Assembly: GCF_018613575.1 (NCBI RefSeq)
Contig: NZ_JAGGPX010000012.1
Coordinates: forward strand, 1-64,000
From: Planococcus sp. ISL-110
GTDB taxonomy: Bacteria > Bacillota > Bacilli > Bacillales_A > Planococcaceae
DNA length: 64,000 nucleotides
Direction of reading: 5' to 3'
Shown here: piece by piece, positions 32,764-41,592 of the stretch
How positions within the stretch are numbered: the stretch's first letter is position 1
Layout of the letters: every line of letters begins with the position of its first letter
The notes under the pieces: generated by a model
The model's input: the letters and a program-made list of their open reading frames with translations, nothing else
The model's database searches: none
Told to the model about the DNA's origin: nothing
Position numbers and translations under genes: made by a program

Positions 32764-33573
32764 ATGCCTGTGACCGTTTTATTGGAAAAGAAATACATTC
32801 CTCTGGCTGATTATTTCTCCGGAGCGACGAATTCCTCAATAAAGTTAACATTTTCTGAAATCGAACAAATTATGGGACAGAATTTGCCCAATGCGGCCTA
32901 CTTGAACAAAAGCTGGTGGAAAAAGACAAAAGCACCGGCGAAACACTTCCACGCTTGGGTGGACGCTGGTTATTTTGTCAGTGATGTTGAACCAGACCGC
33001 TTTGTTGTCTTCGAACGAGTGGACCTTTCGAATGGAAAGGGCTCAGGACAAGACGAAGAGGATCAGGACATCCTTCTTATCCGAACAGCAGAGCACGGGG
33101 ATGCACGCTCTCTTGCCGCCTTACAGAAAACGGTGGAATCTGAATCTGATTTTATGCTGTACGCTAAAGATGAGCGAACACAATCCACACAAAAAGTCCG
33201 CAAGCAAATCATCGAATGGAAACAAAGCGGACACTCGACCATTATCATTGCTATCTTGAACGGTCAGCATGTCGGCTATTTGATGATTATGGGAAATGAT
33301 GCAAAGCGCGCCGCTCATCGGGCCACAATCGACCTTGGCCTTCAGAAAGATGCCCAAGGCAAAGGGATTGCAAAATCTTTGCTCACAAAAGCAGAGGAAT
33401 GGTCCAAAGAAAAAGGCATCACCCGACTTGAACTGACAGTCGTCGAAGAAAACGAACCGGCCCGCAAATTATATGAAAAAGCTGGTTTTGAATCTGAGGG
33501 CATCCGCCAAAAATCCATGATGATAAACGGCGAACCCCATAACGAAATTTATTTGGCAAAGTTTTTGGATTAG
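32764..33573 (+). CDS. GNAT acetyltransferase with N-terminal DUF7662-like domain
   Basis: 269-aa two-domain protein. Residues ~8-85 (KYIPLADYFSGATNSSIKLTFSEIEQIMGQNLPNAAYLNKSWW ... AWVDAGYFV) resemble a small domain I recall as DUF7662, with its L-T-F-x-E-I-E-x-I-x-G core, paired Trp and A-W-x-x-A-G-[WY]. Residues ~100-269 are a full GNAT domain: TIDLGLQKDAQGKGIAKSLLTKAEEW and VVEENEPARKLYEKAGFESEG. AAGGAAGAG precedes the ATG, and TATAAT lies near 32725. The small domain may bind nucleic acid or protein, which is unproven. The acetyl acceptor is unknown. Confidence 0.8.
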   Translation: MPVTVLLEKKYIPLADYFSGATNSSIKLTFSEIEQIMGQNLPNAAYLNKSWWKKTKAPAKHFHAWVDAGYFVSDVEPDRFVVFERVDLSNGKGSGQDEEDQDILLIRTAEHGDARSLAALQKTVESESDFMLYAKDERTQSTQKVRKQIIEWKQSGHSTIIIAILNGQHVGYLMIMGNDAKRAAHRATIDLGLQKDAQGKGIAKSLLTKAEEWSKEKGITRLELTVVEENEPARKLYEKAGFESEGIRQKSMMINGEPHNEIYLAKFLD

Positions 33574-33575
33574 CT

Positions 33576-33608
33576 AAAAGGAGCGTGCTTTGTGCACGCT
33601 CCTTTTCA
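33576..33608 (+). terminator. Terminator of the DUF7662-GNAT gene
   Basis: Thirteen-bp perfect stem AAAAGGAGCGTGC / GCACGCTCCTTTT immediately after the stop codon. Confidence 0.85.
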
Positions 33609-33657
33609 ACGGATTTAGTTGCTCGATTGCGTAAACATAAAGACTTTTGCGAAATAA

Positions 33658-33693
33658 AACCCGAACCAGCTTGGCTGGTTCGGGTTTTATTTT
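33658..33693. terminator. Terminator of the pfpI-type gene
   Basis: Thirteen-bp perfect stem AACCCGAACCAGC / GCTGGTTCGGGTT with a three-base loop. T-rich flanks on both strands make it usable in either direction; the minus-strand pfpI gene ends just beyond. Confidence 0.85.
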
Positions 33694-33695
33694 TA

Positions 33696-34217
33696 TTAAG
33701 CTAATTTTTCAAGCAGACGCAGCGATTCGCGGTTGAATGCCGGAAGGTCATCCGGCTGACGGCTAGTGACCAGTTGATCCTGGCACACTGCCACTTCTTC
33801 ATCCACTACAGTAGCTCCTGCATATTCCATATCGACTTGAATCGATTTATAGCCCGTCGCTTTGCGGCCTTCCAATGCTTTGGCCGTAATCAATAGTTGA
33901 GGCCCATGACAGATTGCAAAGACCGGTTTTTTCGCGTCCATGAAGGTTTTCGTGAATGCCACGAAACGATCATCCGCACGCAATTGATCTGGAGAAAATC
34001 CGCCTGGCAGGAATAAAGCATCGTAGTCATCCGGATTGACATCATCAATGCCTTTGTCGATCGTGACAACAGCTTCGCCCTGTTTGCCTGTCACTTCTTT
34101 GCCAGCTTCTTTTTCGATGGTGAAAACTTCGTGACCCGCATCATTAAACGCTTTCGATGGATCTGTATATTCCACATCTTCGAACATGTCTGTAATTAAA
34201 GTTGCGATTTTTGCCAC
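33696..34217 (-). CDS. DJ-1/PfpI family protein (YfkM-like general stress protein)
   Basis: 173-aa DJ-1 superfamily protein. The nucleophile elbow is FAICHGPQLLI (Cys at about residue 103), with the conserved Glu in the first strand region (ITDMFEDVEYTD). These features are shared with PfpI proteases, glyoxalase III/deglycase enzymes and Bacillus YfkM (general stress protein 18). The start is GTG at 34217, after AAGGAGTGGTAGAAA. A sigma-B-like promoter lies upstream, in keeping with the sigma-B control known for yfkM. Exact chemistry is unsettled for this group. Confidence 0.88.
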   Translation of the reverse strand: MAKIATLITDMFEDVEYTDPSKAFNDAGHEVFTIEKEAGKEVTGKQGEAVVTIDKGIDDVNPDDYDALFLPGGFSPDQLRADDRFVAFTKTFMDAKKPVFAICHGPQLLITAKALEGRKATGYKSIQVDMEYAGATVVDEEVAVCQDQLVTSRQPDDLPAFNRESLRLLEKLA

Positions 34218-34255
34218 TTTCTACCACTCCTTCTGCTTAATCATTCTCTTTCAGT

Positions 34256-34280
34256 ATTCCACCAAAAGATGACATTAAAC
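34256..34280 (-). promoter_or_regulatory. Candidate sigma-B promoter of the pfpI-type gene
   Basis: On the minus strand GTTTAA (perfect -35), 13 bases, TGGAAT (five of six against GGGWAW). It lies in the 69-base gap after the DNA glycosylase gene. Confidence 0.5.
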
Positions 34281-34286
34281 ACAGAA

Positions 34287-34877
34287 CTAGCGAAATTTCG
34301 AGACAAAGGGATTTTCTGTCTCCCAAAAACGATAAGGATAGTCGACCGCTTCGAGTGAATTTCCGATGCCCACGCGCGGGCCAACCGATACGGCATGAAC
34401 CGGATCTCCTTGAGCGATATAAAGCGGTTTCTCAGAAAAATGGTTGCCGTAATAATCCATTGTAATAGCCATCGCCTTGGTCAGTTTTCCAGGTCCACTT
34501 GTCCATTGTTTCATCGGCATGTGTTTGCCGCGCAGTTCCGCCATCAGATCAATGCCTTCTACCGGTTCGACTGCACGAATCAAAATCGCCCGCGGGGTAT
34601 CTTCCGGCCCGCTGACGACATTGATCAATGTATGGGTGTGCATTTGGTAAGTATAAATAAGTCCGGGTTTTCCGAACATGATTTCTGTGCGTTTGGTACG
34701 GCGATTGCCGAAACTGTGGGCAGCACGATCTTCCGCTCCCATATAGGCTTCGGTTTCCACTATTCGCCCCGCAATGATGCCTTCCGGTAATTCATGGACC
34801 AGGATCTGGCCAAGCAATTTACGGGACAGCTCCAATGTCGGAACATGGAAAAATTCAGCAGTGACTGGTGTAAACAT
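34287..34877 (-). CDS. 3-methyladenine DNA glycosylase (AAG/MPG family)
   Basis: 196-aa monofunctional DNA glycosylase that removes alkylated purines. Family motifs are ELSRKLLGQILVH, GRIVETEAYMGAEDRAAHSF (catalytic Glu in ETEAY), RTEIMFGKPGLIYTYQ and TSGPGKLTKAM. The ATG at 34877 follows GGAGGAGATTTT; a start at 34898 would overlap trpA and is less likely. It lies 20 bases after trpA on the same strand and may be read as the last gene of the trp transcript. Confidence 0.92.
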   Translation of the reverse strand: MFTPVTAEFFHVPTLELSRKLLGQILVHELPEGIIAGRIVETEAYMGAEDRAAHSFGNRRTKRTEIMFGKPGLIYTYQMHTHTLINVVSGPEDTPRAILIRAVEPVEGIDLMAELRGKHMPMKQWTSGPGKLTKAMAITMDYYGNHFSEKPLYIAQGDPVHAVSVGPRVGIGNSLEAVDYPYRFWETENPFVSKFR

Positions 34878-34897
34878 AAAATCTCCTCCTATCGGCA

Positions 34898-35668
34898 TTA
34901 TACCGAATGGATGGCAGTCACTGCATGGATAAGCGGTTCAATTTCCTGAATTCTATTGTCATTGAAAGCTTCCACAATGGCGCTTCCTACAATGAATCCA
35001 TCTACATCATCACGCAGCATGTCGACGTGGCTGCTTTTTGAAATTCCGAATCCAGCATAAACCGGAACCGGGCTTTTATCCCGTACTTTGCGCATAAAGG
35101 CTTTAACATCTTCCGACATTTCATCGCGTGATCCCGTTATGCCTTTGACCGTTACTGCATAAACAAAGCCTTCCGCTCCGCTGAGGATATCATCCAGCCG
35201 AACATCGGTCGTCGTCAAGGTCACCAGTTGAATTAATTTGATGCCTTCTTTATCAACATGGGGCTGTACCAGCTCTTTATGTTCATAAGGAAGATCCGGT
35301 ATGATGACAGCTGACACTCCAGCCTTGCTGCATTCAGACGCAAAACGTTCCACGCCAAATTTCAGCACCGGATTCAGATACGTCATAATCAGCAGCGGTA
35401 TTTCGACCTGGAAAGTCCAGGTTTGCATTTCTTCCAGTACTTTCTGCAGCGTGACGCCCTGTTTCAAGGCACGGTTGCCCGCCGCTTCGATCGTCGGGCC
35501 ATCCGCTACCGGGTCAGAAAAAGGGATGCCGATTTCAATGGCTGTTACGCCAGCTCCCTGTAGGTACTGCACTTGTTCCTTCAAACGGTCGAGGCCGCCG
35601 TCTCCTGCCATGATGTAGGCGACAAACGCTTTATTTCCTGAACTTTTCAGCTGTTCCAGTCGTTTCAT
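34898..35668 (-). CDS. trpA: Tryptophan synthase alpha subunit
   Basis: 256-aa TIM-barrel enzyme cleaving indole-3-glycerol phosphate to indole and glyceraldehyde 3-phosphate, and passing indole to TrpB. The signature [18 protein letters not shown] holds the catalytic Glu, and the second catalytic Asp lies in [23 protein letters not shown] and [12 protein letters not shown] bind phosphate. Its ATG overlaps the trpB stop (ATGA, 35665-35668), so translation is coupled. Confidence 0.95.
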   Translation of the reverse strand: MKRLEQLKSSGNKAFVAYIMAGDGGLDRLKEQVQYLQGAGVTAIEIGIPFSDPVADGPTIEAAGNRALKQGVTLQKVLEEMQTWTFQVEIPLLIMTYLNPVLKFGVERFASECSKAGVSAVIIPDLPYEHKELVQPHVDKEGIKLIQLVTLTTTDVRLDDILSGAEGFVYAVTVKGITGSRDEMSEDVKAFMRKVRDKSPVPVYAGFGISKSSHVDMLRDDVDGFIVGSAIVEAFNDNRIQEIEPLIHAVTAIHSV

Positions 35669-37461
35669 GACAGTCCCTCCAGTTGCTCAGCATAAGTGGC
35701 CATATCTTTGTCACCGCGTCCTGATACGCAAATGACCAAAATCTGGTCTGTAGTCATCGTCTTGGCTTGCTTCTCAGCTTCTGCAATGGCATGTGCTGTT
35801 TCAAGAGCAGGGATGATCCCTTCAAGGCGGGACATGCTAATGACCGCATCAAGCGCTTCCTTGTCCGTAATCGAACGGTATTCAACGCGGCCGATATCCG
35901 CCAAATAAGCATGTTCTGGTCCGATTCCCGGATAATCAAGACCTGCAGAAATCGAGTGTGCTTCCTGTACTTGCCCGGCATCATCCTGCAATAATTTCAT
36001 CATAGCGCCGTGAAGTACACCTTCTGTTCCTTTCGTTAAGGTCGCCGCATGCTTGTCCGTATCCACACCTTGACCAGCTGCTTCAACGCCGATCAACTGA
36101 ACATCTTTATCTTTAATGAAGGGATAGAACATGCCGATGGCGTTGCTGCCACCGCCGACGCATGCCAAAATGGCGTCAGGCAAACGTCCTTCTTTATCCA
36201 GAATCTGACGTCTCGTCTCATCGCCGATGACGCGTTGGAAATCACGGACCATCGTTGGGAACGGATGCGGCCCGAGAGCCGAACCGATCAGGTAATGCGT
36301 ATCTTCCACATTGGAAACCCAGTAGCGCAAGGCTTCATTGACTGCATCCTTCAAAGTTGCACTGCCTTTTGTGACACTTTCCACACGTGCGCCCAGGAGC
36401 TTCATGCGAAAAACATTCAGTTGTTGGCGCTTGATATCTTCTTCCCCCATGAAAATGACGCATTCCAAATCGAAAAGGGCACAGATTGTCGCTGTTGCCA
36501 CACCATGCTGGCCCGCCCCTGTTTCTGCTACAATTTTGCGTTTGCCCATGCGCATGGCAAGCAAGGCCTGGCCAATTGCATTATTCACTTTATGGGCACC
36601 GGTATGATTCAAGTCTTCCCGTTTTAAATAGATTTTCGGTCCACCCAGCGCTTCAGTCATCCGTTTTGCGAATGTCAGTGGCTGTTCGCGTCCAACATAC
36701 TCTGATAGATAATGATTGTATTCTTTATAGAATTCGGGATCTTTTTTTACCGCTTCGTAAGCATCTTCTAATTCCTTGACGGCTTTCATCAAGGTTTCCG
36801 GCACAAATTGGCCACCGTATTTGCCGAAAAATCCGGTTTTCTCTATTGTCTGTTCCATCGAATCATCCTTTACCTGTTTAATGAATTTCTGTATCTTCTC
36901 GGTATCTTTGCGGCCGTCTGTTTCGACTCCGCTTGAAACATCCACCATATAAGGCGTTGTCTGTGTAATGGCTGCATGAACATTATTCGGATTCAAGCCG
37001 CCTGCTATAATCAGGCGGGATGGATCGATAGCAGCTCCGTCCAATAGAGACCAATCGAAGACATTGCCACTGCCTCCGCGGTAATCGGTGCCAGGGGCAT
37101 CCACCAGCACATAATCAGCCAGGGATTTCTCCAACTGGTCCACATCTTTTTTCGTACGGATGGAAAAAGCCTGAATGACCGGTACTCGAATTGCCTTGAT
37201 CAGTTCATCTGGTTCATCTCCGTGCAATTGGACCATCGTCAATGGAACGCCTGCAATCGTCTCTTCGATTTCTTCTAAAGAAGCATTGACGAACACACCA
37301 ATTTTATCGGTATCTGTTGGAATATGTTTTGCCAGTTCAGCCGCCTGTTCGATTGTCACCTGACGTTTGCTCGGAGCAAAGACAAAGCCTATGGCATCTG
37401 CCCGTTTCGCCGCTTCAACATGCTGTTTTTCCTTCAAGCCACAGATTTTCACTTTGGTCAT
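35665..37461 (-). CDS. trpFB: TrpF-TrpB fused reading frame
   Basis: One uninterrupted 598-codon frame. Residues 1-201 are phosphoribosylanthranilate isomerase TrpF ([19 protein letters not shown], catalytic Cys; [31 protein letters not shown]). Residues 202-598 are tryptophan synthase beta TrpB ([11 protein letters not shown]; the PLP lysine in [26 protein letters not shown] phosphate loop; CVSGRGDKD). Each part has normal length and all motifs. They join as ...[13 protein letters not shown] with no stop codon. An internal ribosome site AAAGGA eight bases before the ATG at 36858 means free TrpB could also be made. TrpF and TrpB are usually separate proteins in Bacillota. The frame overlaps trpC and trpA by ATGA at both ends. 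Confidence 0.9.
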   Translation of the reverse strand: MTKVKICGLKEKQHVEAAKRADAIGFVFAPSKRQVTIEQAAELAKHIPTDTDKIGVFVNASLEEIEETIAGVPLTMVQLHGDEPDELIKAIRVPVIQAFSIRTKKDVDQLEKSLADYVLVDAPGTDYRGGSGNVFDWSLLDGAAIDPSRLIIAGGLNPNNVHAAITQTTPYMVDVSSGVETDGRKDTEKIQKFIKQVKDDSMEQTIEKTGFFGKYGGQFVPETLMKAVKELEDAYEAVKKDPEFYKEYNHYLSEYVGREQPLTFAKRMTEALGGPKIYLKREDLNHTGAHKVNNAIGQALLAMRMGKRKIVAETGAGQHGVATATICALFDLECVIFMGEEDIKRQQLNVFRMKLLGARVESVTKGSATLKDAVNEALRYWVSNVEDTHYLIGSALGPHPFPTMVRDFQRVIGDETRRQILDKEGRLPDAILACVGGGSNAIGMFYPFIKDKDVQLIGVEAAGQGVDTDKHAATLTKGTEGVLHGAMMKLLQDDAGQVQEAHSISAGLDYPGIGPEHAYLADIGRVEYRSITDKEALDAVISMSRLEGIIPALETAHAIAEAEKQAKTMTTDQILVICVSGRGDKDMATYAEQLEGLS

Positions 37462-38231
37462 TGGACTGCCTCCTCGCTGGTCGCCTCGCGGATCCAGCTG
37501 CCCGGATCCTCTGATCGCATCAATGCCTCGCCCACCAAAATTCCTGAAGCACCACTCGCATAAGCGAATTTCGCATCTTCTTGCGTATGCATCCCACTCT
37601 CACTGATCAGCACACGTTCGCCGTCGAATGGGAATTTCTCAGCCAATTGCGCGGTCCGCTCAATCGAAACGTCAAAGGTCTTCAGGTTGCGGTTATTGAC
37701 GCCAATCAGCTTGGCATCCAGCTCCAGCGCTCTCTGCAGCTCTTCTTCATCATGGACTTCCACCAAAACCTCGAGTCCTTTAGATAGGGCATACTGGTAA
37801 AGGCTATGCAGCTCTTGCTTTTCGAGTGCCGCAACAATCAATAGGATGATGGTGCCTCCTGCGTGCTGGGCACGGTCAATCTGAATTTCGCTGACCATAA
37901 AATCTTTGCACAGAACAGGAATCGAAACGGCTTTTGCCACTTCGCGCAGATCATCAATCGATCCTTTAAAGTAGGTTTCATCGGTGAGGACCGAAATTGC
38001 GGCCGCTCCCGCTGCTTCGTATTTTTTAGCTTGCGCCACAACATCCACTCTTGTGTGGATATCCCCTTTTGACGGGGAAGCGCGTTTTATTTCTGAAATG
38101 ACGCCATTTTTTTCTTTTAGGCGCTGCAGCAGCTTTGATTTTTCCGGAAAAACGATGCTGCCGGACTCAACCGGTTTATAGGTTTTGATTTCTTCGTGTT
38201 TAGTTGCAATGATTTTATCCAGTATTGTCAT
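37458..38231 (-). CDS. trpC: Indole-3-glycerol phosphate synthase
   Basis: 257-aa TIM barrel closing the indole ring from 1-(2-carboxyphenylamino)-1-deoxyribulose 5-phosphate. Motifs are [15 protein letters not shown] (catalytic Glu and Lys), [38 protein letters not shown] and [13 protein letters not shown]. It overlaps trpD upstream (ATGA at 38228-38231) and trpF downstream (37458-37461). Confidence 0.96.
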   Translation of the reverse strand: MTILDKIIATKHEEIKTYKPVESGSIVFPEKSKLLQRLKEKNGVISEIKRASPSKGDIHTRVDVVAQAKKYEAAGAAAISVLTDETYFKGSIDDLREVAKAVSIPVLCKDFMVSEIQIDRAQHAGGTIILLIVAALEKQELHSLYQYALSKGLEVLVEVHDEEELQRALELDAKLIGVNNRNLKTFDVSIERTAQLAEKFPFDGERVLISESGMHTQEDAKFAYASGASGILVGEALMRSEDPGSWIREATSEEAVQ

Positions 38232-39220
38232 ACAAATACCCCCGCTGCTAACCGGTGCAAGTCGAAGACACGCGCGGTTTCGCCTGATTTGATTGATGCT
38301 TTTGCCTGTTGTACACCTTCCGCCACGGTTTCGGCCTTGCCACTGACATACAATACGGTTCCTGCATTTAAAGCCACTGTGTCCAAATATGGGCTCTCGG
38401 TCCCAGATAGAACGTCCATAAAGATCTCGGCATTGCGTTCCGGATCGCCGCCGCGAATCGCTTCGATCGGCGCGACTTCCAAACCAACCTCATTTGGATG
38501 GATGGTCATTTTCCGCTTGCCCCGTTCATCAAAAACGATCAATTCGTTGGTGCCGGCAAGCGACAATTCGTCCAATCCCCCTGCACCGTGAACCAAGGCA
38601 CCTTTTTTTCTGCCCAGCCGAATCAAGGCATCTGCCATCGGCTCCAGCATATCAAGGCGATAAACACCAGTCATTTGAACCGTAATCGGCAATGGATTTG
38701 CCAAAGGCCCAACTAAATTAAAGATGGTCGGAGTGCCGATGTCTTTGCGGATCTGACGCAGCCCACCGAGTGCCGGATGGATAGCGGGCGCAAATAAAAG
38801 TGCAATCCCAGTTTGATCCAGCATCGCCGGAATTGACACAATATCCGATTTTGTTGAAATGCCGAGTGCTTCCAATACATCGGAACTGCCGGTCTTGCTC
38901 GACACACTGCGATTGCCGTGCTTGGCAACGGTCAATCCACAGCCTGCCAAAACAAAAGCCGTCAATGTACTGATGTTGAAACTATAGGAACGATCCCCTC
39001 CAGTTCCGCAAACATCGACCAACTCGCCTTCCACCACTGGAAGTTTCACCGCTTTTTCACGCATCGCTTTGACCAAACCGACCAATTCATCTGCTGTTTC
39101 GCCTTTTTCATGCAAATCAGATAAAAATTTTTTCACTTGTTGCTCATCTATCGTACCGTTCAAAATTTCCAACGATTTTTCGTACATCAATTGTTCGCTC
39201 AAATTCTCTACTCTGCTCAT
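38228..39220 (-). CDS. trpD: Anthranilate phosphoribosyltransferase
   Basis: 330-aa enzyme joining anthranilate and PRPP. Motifs are DVCGTGGDRSYSFNISTLTAFV (PRPP loop), KHGNRSVSSKTGSSDVLEALG, LFAPAIHPAL and HGAGGLDELSL. The start is the ATG at 39220 after GAGGAGAGATCAGG; the longer frame upstream is the T-box leader read in frame and is not coding. It is the first gene of the operon here, so anthranilate synthase (trpE/trpG) must be supplied from elsewhere. Confidence 0.95.
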   Translation of the reverse strand: MSRVENLSEQLMYEKSLEILNGTIDEQQVKKFLSDLHEKGETADELVGLVKAMREKAVKLPVVEGELVDVCGTGGDRSYSFNISTLTAFVLAGCGLTVAKHGNRSVSSKTGSSDVLEALGISTKSDIVSIPAMLDQTGIALLFAPAIHPALGGLRQIRKDIGTPTIFNLVGPLANPLPITVQMTGVYRLDMLEPMADALIRLGRKKGALVHGAGGLDELSLAGTNELIVFDERGKRKMTIHPNEVGLEVAPIEAIRGGDPERNAEIFMDVLSGTESPYLDTVALNAGTVLYVSGKAETVAEGVQQAKASIKSGETARVFDLHRLAAGVFV

Positions 39221-39243
39221 CCTGATCTCTCCTCGTCTTGTTT

Positions 39244-39585
39244 TGAATGCAAAAATCCCCGCAACCAGATAGTTATCTGATTGCGGGGACGGGTTGAAAC
39301 CGCGGTACCACCACGCATTAATGCAAAAAAATTCTGCACTCACTTAAACAGGCTCTTCGCCTTTCCCTTTAACGCAGGGCTTACGTCTCCCTTACTCGCT
39401 TCCGCTTTCAGGCCAGCTCTCCTAAGTCCATTCGCGCAGATCACCCAATCAGCTTCCACCAGCCGCTGACTCTCTAAATGGATTTCCCTGCCTACTCGTC
39501 TCAATCCTCGATTTGTACACTCTTCTATTCTAGTCTTCTCTAGGCTCTTCTCTCAAAAGGACTTGCTTCTCATACAACAAGTTGA
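39244..39585 (-). promoter_or_regulatory. T-box riboswitch, tryptophan type
   Basis: Leader RNA on the minus strand. The universal T-box element GGTGGTACCGCG (39301-39312) is followed by a strong terminator, CCCCGCAA...TTGCGGGG with a T tract (39250-39288). Stem I lies in the 5' part. A TGG triplet at 39428-39430, in the context GCGAATGGACTTA, is the probable specifier codon, fitting tRNA-Trp and the trp genes downstream. Uncharged tRNA-Trp should favour the antiterminator and switch the operon on. Confidence 0.9.
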
Positions 39586-39590
39586 CCCTT

Positions 39591-39619
39591 ATATTAAAAG
39601 GTTTTGTTTATTCTGTCAA
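39591..39619 (-). promoter_or_regulatory. trp operon promoter
   Basis: On the minus strand TTGACA (39614-39619), a 17-base spacer and TAATAT (39591-39596): near-perfect sigma-A promoter directly upstream of the T-box leader. Confidence 0.8.
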
Positions 39620-39626
39620 GTGTTAA

Positions 39627-39930
39627 GAAATGTGCAGGCAGCCATATAGCTCTGACGGGCATAAGACAGACCAGCGAAGTGGTGCTTTTTACCACACAGT
39701 TGGGTTGGCTTATGACCCGAAGAGCTGGCTGCCGGAGTCTGGACACTATAGAAATGCGGAAGCGGCCGTGCAGGTCCGATGGGCATAAGACAGACCGGCG
39801 AAGCCACGCGTTTTCAGCCGCATAGCCAGAGTGGCTTACGTCCCGAAGAGCTAGGCACTGCAACTGGACACCAGGTTGGCTTATGACCCTGAGAATCTGG
39901 GCACTGAAGTCCAGACAACAAGAAAAGCCC
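39627..39930. repeat. ~124-bp foldback repeat, two divergent copies plus a fragment
   Basis: Copy A starts at 39627 and copy B at 39751 (period 124); a 3' fragment extends to about 39930. Shared strings are GGCATAAGACAGACC, GTTGGCTTATGACCC and GAGTCTGGAC. Copy A folds on itself: GGCAGCC (39637) pairs with GGCTGCC (39727) and GTGGT (39679) with ACCAC (39691). It is the same family as the repeats at 45791 and is non-coding. Confidence 0.82.
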
Positions 39931-39975
39931 AGGCACCCATCTTTCTCTTGGCGCCTGAGCTCAAACAAATAATAG

Positions 39976-41592
39976 TTATTGATAATAGCCATCCAGTTCT
40001 TTTCGCAAAGCCGCTTTAAGGAATTTCCCGACCGAGGTCTTTGGCACTTCTTTCAAAAAGACCACATCGTCCGGAACCCACCATTTGGCGAATTGGCTCT
40101 CCAGGTATGTCAGCAACTCCAATTTCATCGCTTCGTCTTCAGCATAGCCTTCTTTTAGGACCACACAGGCGAGTGGGCGTTCCATCCATTTCTCATGTGG
40201 AATTGCGACAACTGCTGCTTCAAAAACTGCATCATGTGTCATCAATGAGTTTTCCAGGTCGACAGATGAAATCCATTCCCCGCCGCTCTTGATCAGATCT
40301 TTTGTCCGGTCTGTCAGCTTGATATAACCATCCGGTTCAATGACAGCGATGTCACCCGTATAAAGCCAGCCGTCCCTAAAGGCATCTGCAGTCCGTTCAT
40401 CCTTATAATATTCATCAGCGATCCATGCCCCTTTGACATTCAGCTCGCCCATCGTTTCGCCGTCCCAGGGAGCCTCACCATCTTCATTGACAATCCGCAC
40501 TTCCAGCCCTGGCATCGGCAAACCTGCCATCGAGCGGCGTTCGATGCGCTCATCCATCGTCATATCAGCCATGGCCGAAGTGGTGATGGCCAAACTGACA
40601 AGTGGCGCGGTTTCCGTCATGCCATAGCCTGTCACAAACGGTACACCGTATTTCTCCTCAAACGCCCGTATCAAGCCTTTCGGTGAAGCTGAGCCACCGC
40701 AGATGATCATCCGAAGCGTTCCAATATTGCGCGGGTTCGCTTCCAGTTCCTTCAGTACGCCCATCCAAATGGTTGGGACACCGGCAGTCAAAGTAACTTT
40801 CTCGGATTCAATCAAATCCAACAGCATGCCTGGAGCAAAGCCCGGCCCCGGCAATACTTGCGTAGTACCAAACAAGACACTGGCAAACGGCAGGCCCCAT
40901 GCATTGGCATGGAACATCGGAACAATCGACAAGGCGACGTCACGTTCCGACAAGCCCATAGCATCGGACATGCCCAGTGCATAACTGTGGAGCACCAGCC
41001 CACGGTGTGTATAGACGACCCCTTTCGGATTACCGGTAGTCGCCGAAGTATAGCACATGCCAGCCGGCGTGTTTTCGTCCAGATCTTCAGGGAATTCAAA
41101 GCTGCCGTCTTCAGCGGCCAACAGCTCTTCGTAGGAATAGACGTTTTCAAGTGTGGTTTCCGGCAAATCTGTTCCGTCTTTCATGATGACAAAATACTTG
41201 ACTGTTTTCAGCATTGGCGCCAGCTTTTCAATCAAGGGAAACAAATCATGATCGACCACCAGAATTTCATCTTCGGCATGGTTGATGACATAGGCGATAT
41301 GTTCCGGAGACAAGCGAATATTGATCATATGCAGGATAGCGCCGGCACCGGGCACACCAAAGTACAATTCCAGATGGCGGTGATGATTCCAGGCAAAACT
41401 TCCGACTTTCGCGCCTCGGTCCATGCCGATTTTCGTCAAAGCAGCGGCCAGTTTACGTGTTCGCACAGCAAATTCTTTATAGGGAATGCGATGGACCATA
41501 TTCTCTCCGGTCCGTGAAATGATCAATTTTTCAGGAAAATAGCGCTCTGCTCTTTTTACGAAAGATGATAATAATAACGGTGAATCCATCAT
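39976..41592 (-). CDS. Acyl-CoA synthetase (long/medium-chain fatty acid-CoA ligase)
   Basis: 538-aa AMP-forming ligase activating fatty acids to acyl-CoA. ANL superfamily motifs in order: P-loop-like YTSATTGNPKGVVYTHRG (about residue 177), GYGMTETAPL (about 330), YTGDIAVIEPDGYIKLTDRTKDLIKSGGEWIS (hinge) and the catalytic Lys in KTSVGKFLKAALRK. The last gene of the five-gene fatty acid degradation operon, its ATG overlaps the CaiB-type stop (41589-41592). Chain-length preference cannot be told. Confidence 0.9.
   Translation of the reverse strand: MMDSPLLLSSFVKRAERYFPEKLIISRTGENMVHRIPYKEFAVRTRKLAAALTKIGMDRGAKVGSFAWNHHRHLELYFGVPGAGAILHMINIRLSPEHIAYVINHAEDEILVVDHDLFPLIEKLAPMLKTVKYFVIMKDGTDLPETTLENVYSYEELLAAEDGSFEFPEDLDENTPAGMCYTSATTGNPKGVVYTHRGLVLHSYALGMSDAMGLSERDVALSIVPMFHANAWGLPFASVLFGTTQVLPGPGFAPGMLLDLIESEKVTLTAGVPTIWMGVLKELEANPRNIGTLRMIICGGSASPKGLIRAFEEKYGVPFVTGYGMTETAPLVSLAITTSAMADMTMDERIERRSMAGLPMPGLEVRIVNEDGEAPWDGETMGELNVKGAWIADEYYKDERTADAFRDGWLYTGDIAVIEPDGYIKLTDRTKDLIKSGGEWISSVDLENSLMTHDAVFEAAVVAIPHEKWMERPLACVVLKEGYAEDEAMKLELLTYLESQFAKWWVPDDVVFLKEVPKTSVGKFLKAALRKELDGYYQ

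Noticed and set aside
39221-39343. N-terminal extension of trpD through the leader
   Set aside because: It reads through the T-box element and terminator; the ATG at 39220 has the ribosome site and the family's normal N-terminus.
40858-41517. 219-codon open frame antisense to the acyl-CoA ligase gene
   Set aside because: Shadow of a strong ANL-family coding region; no ribosome site or recognisable motif.
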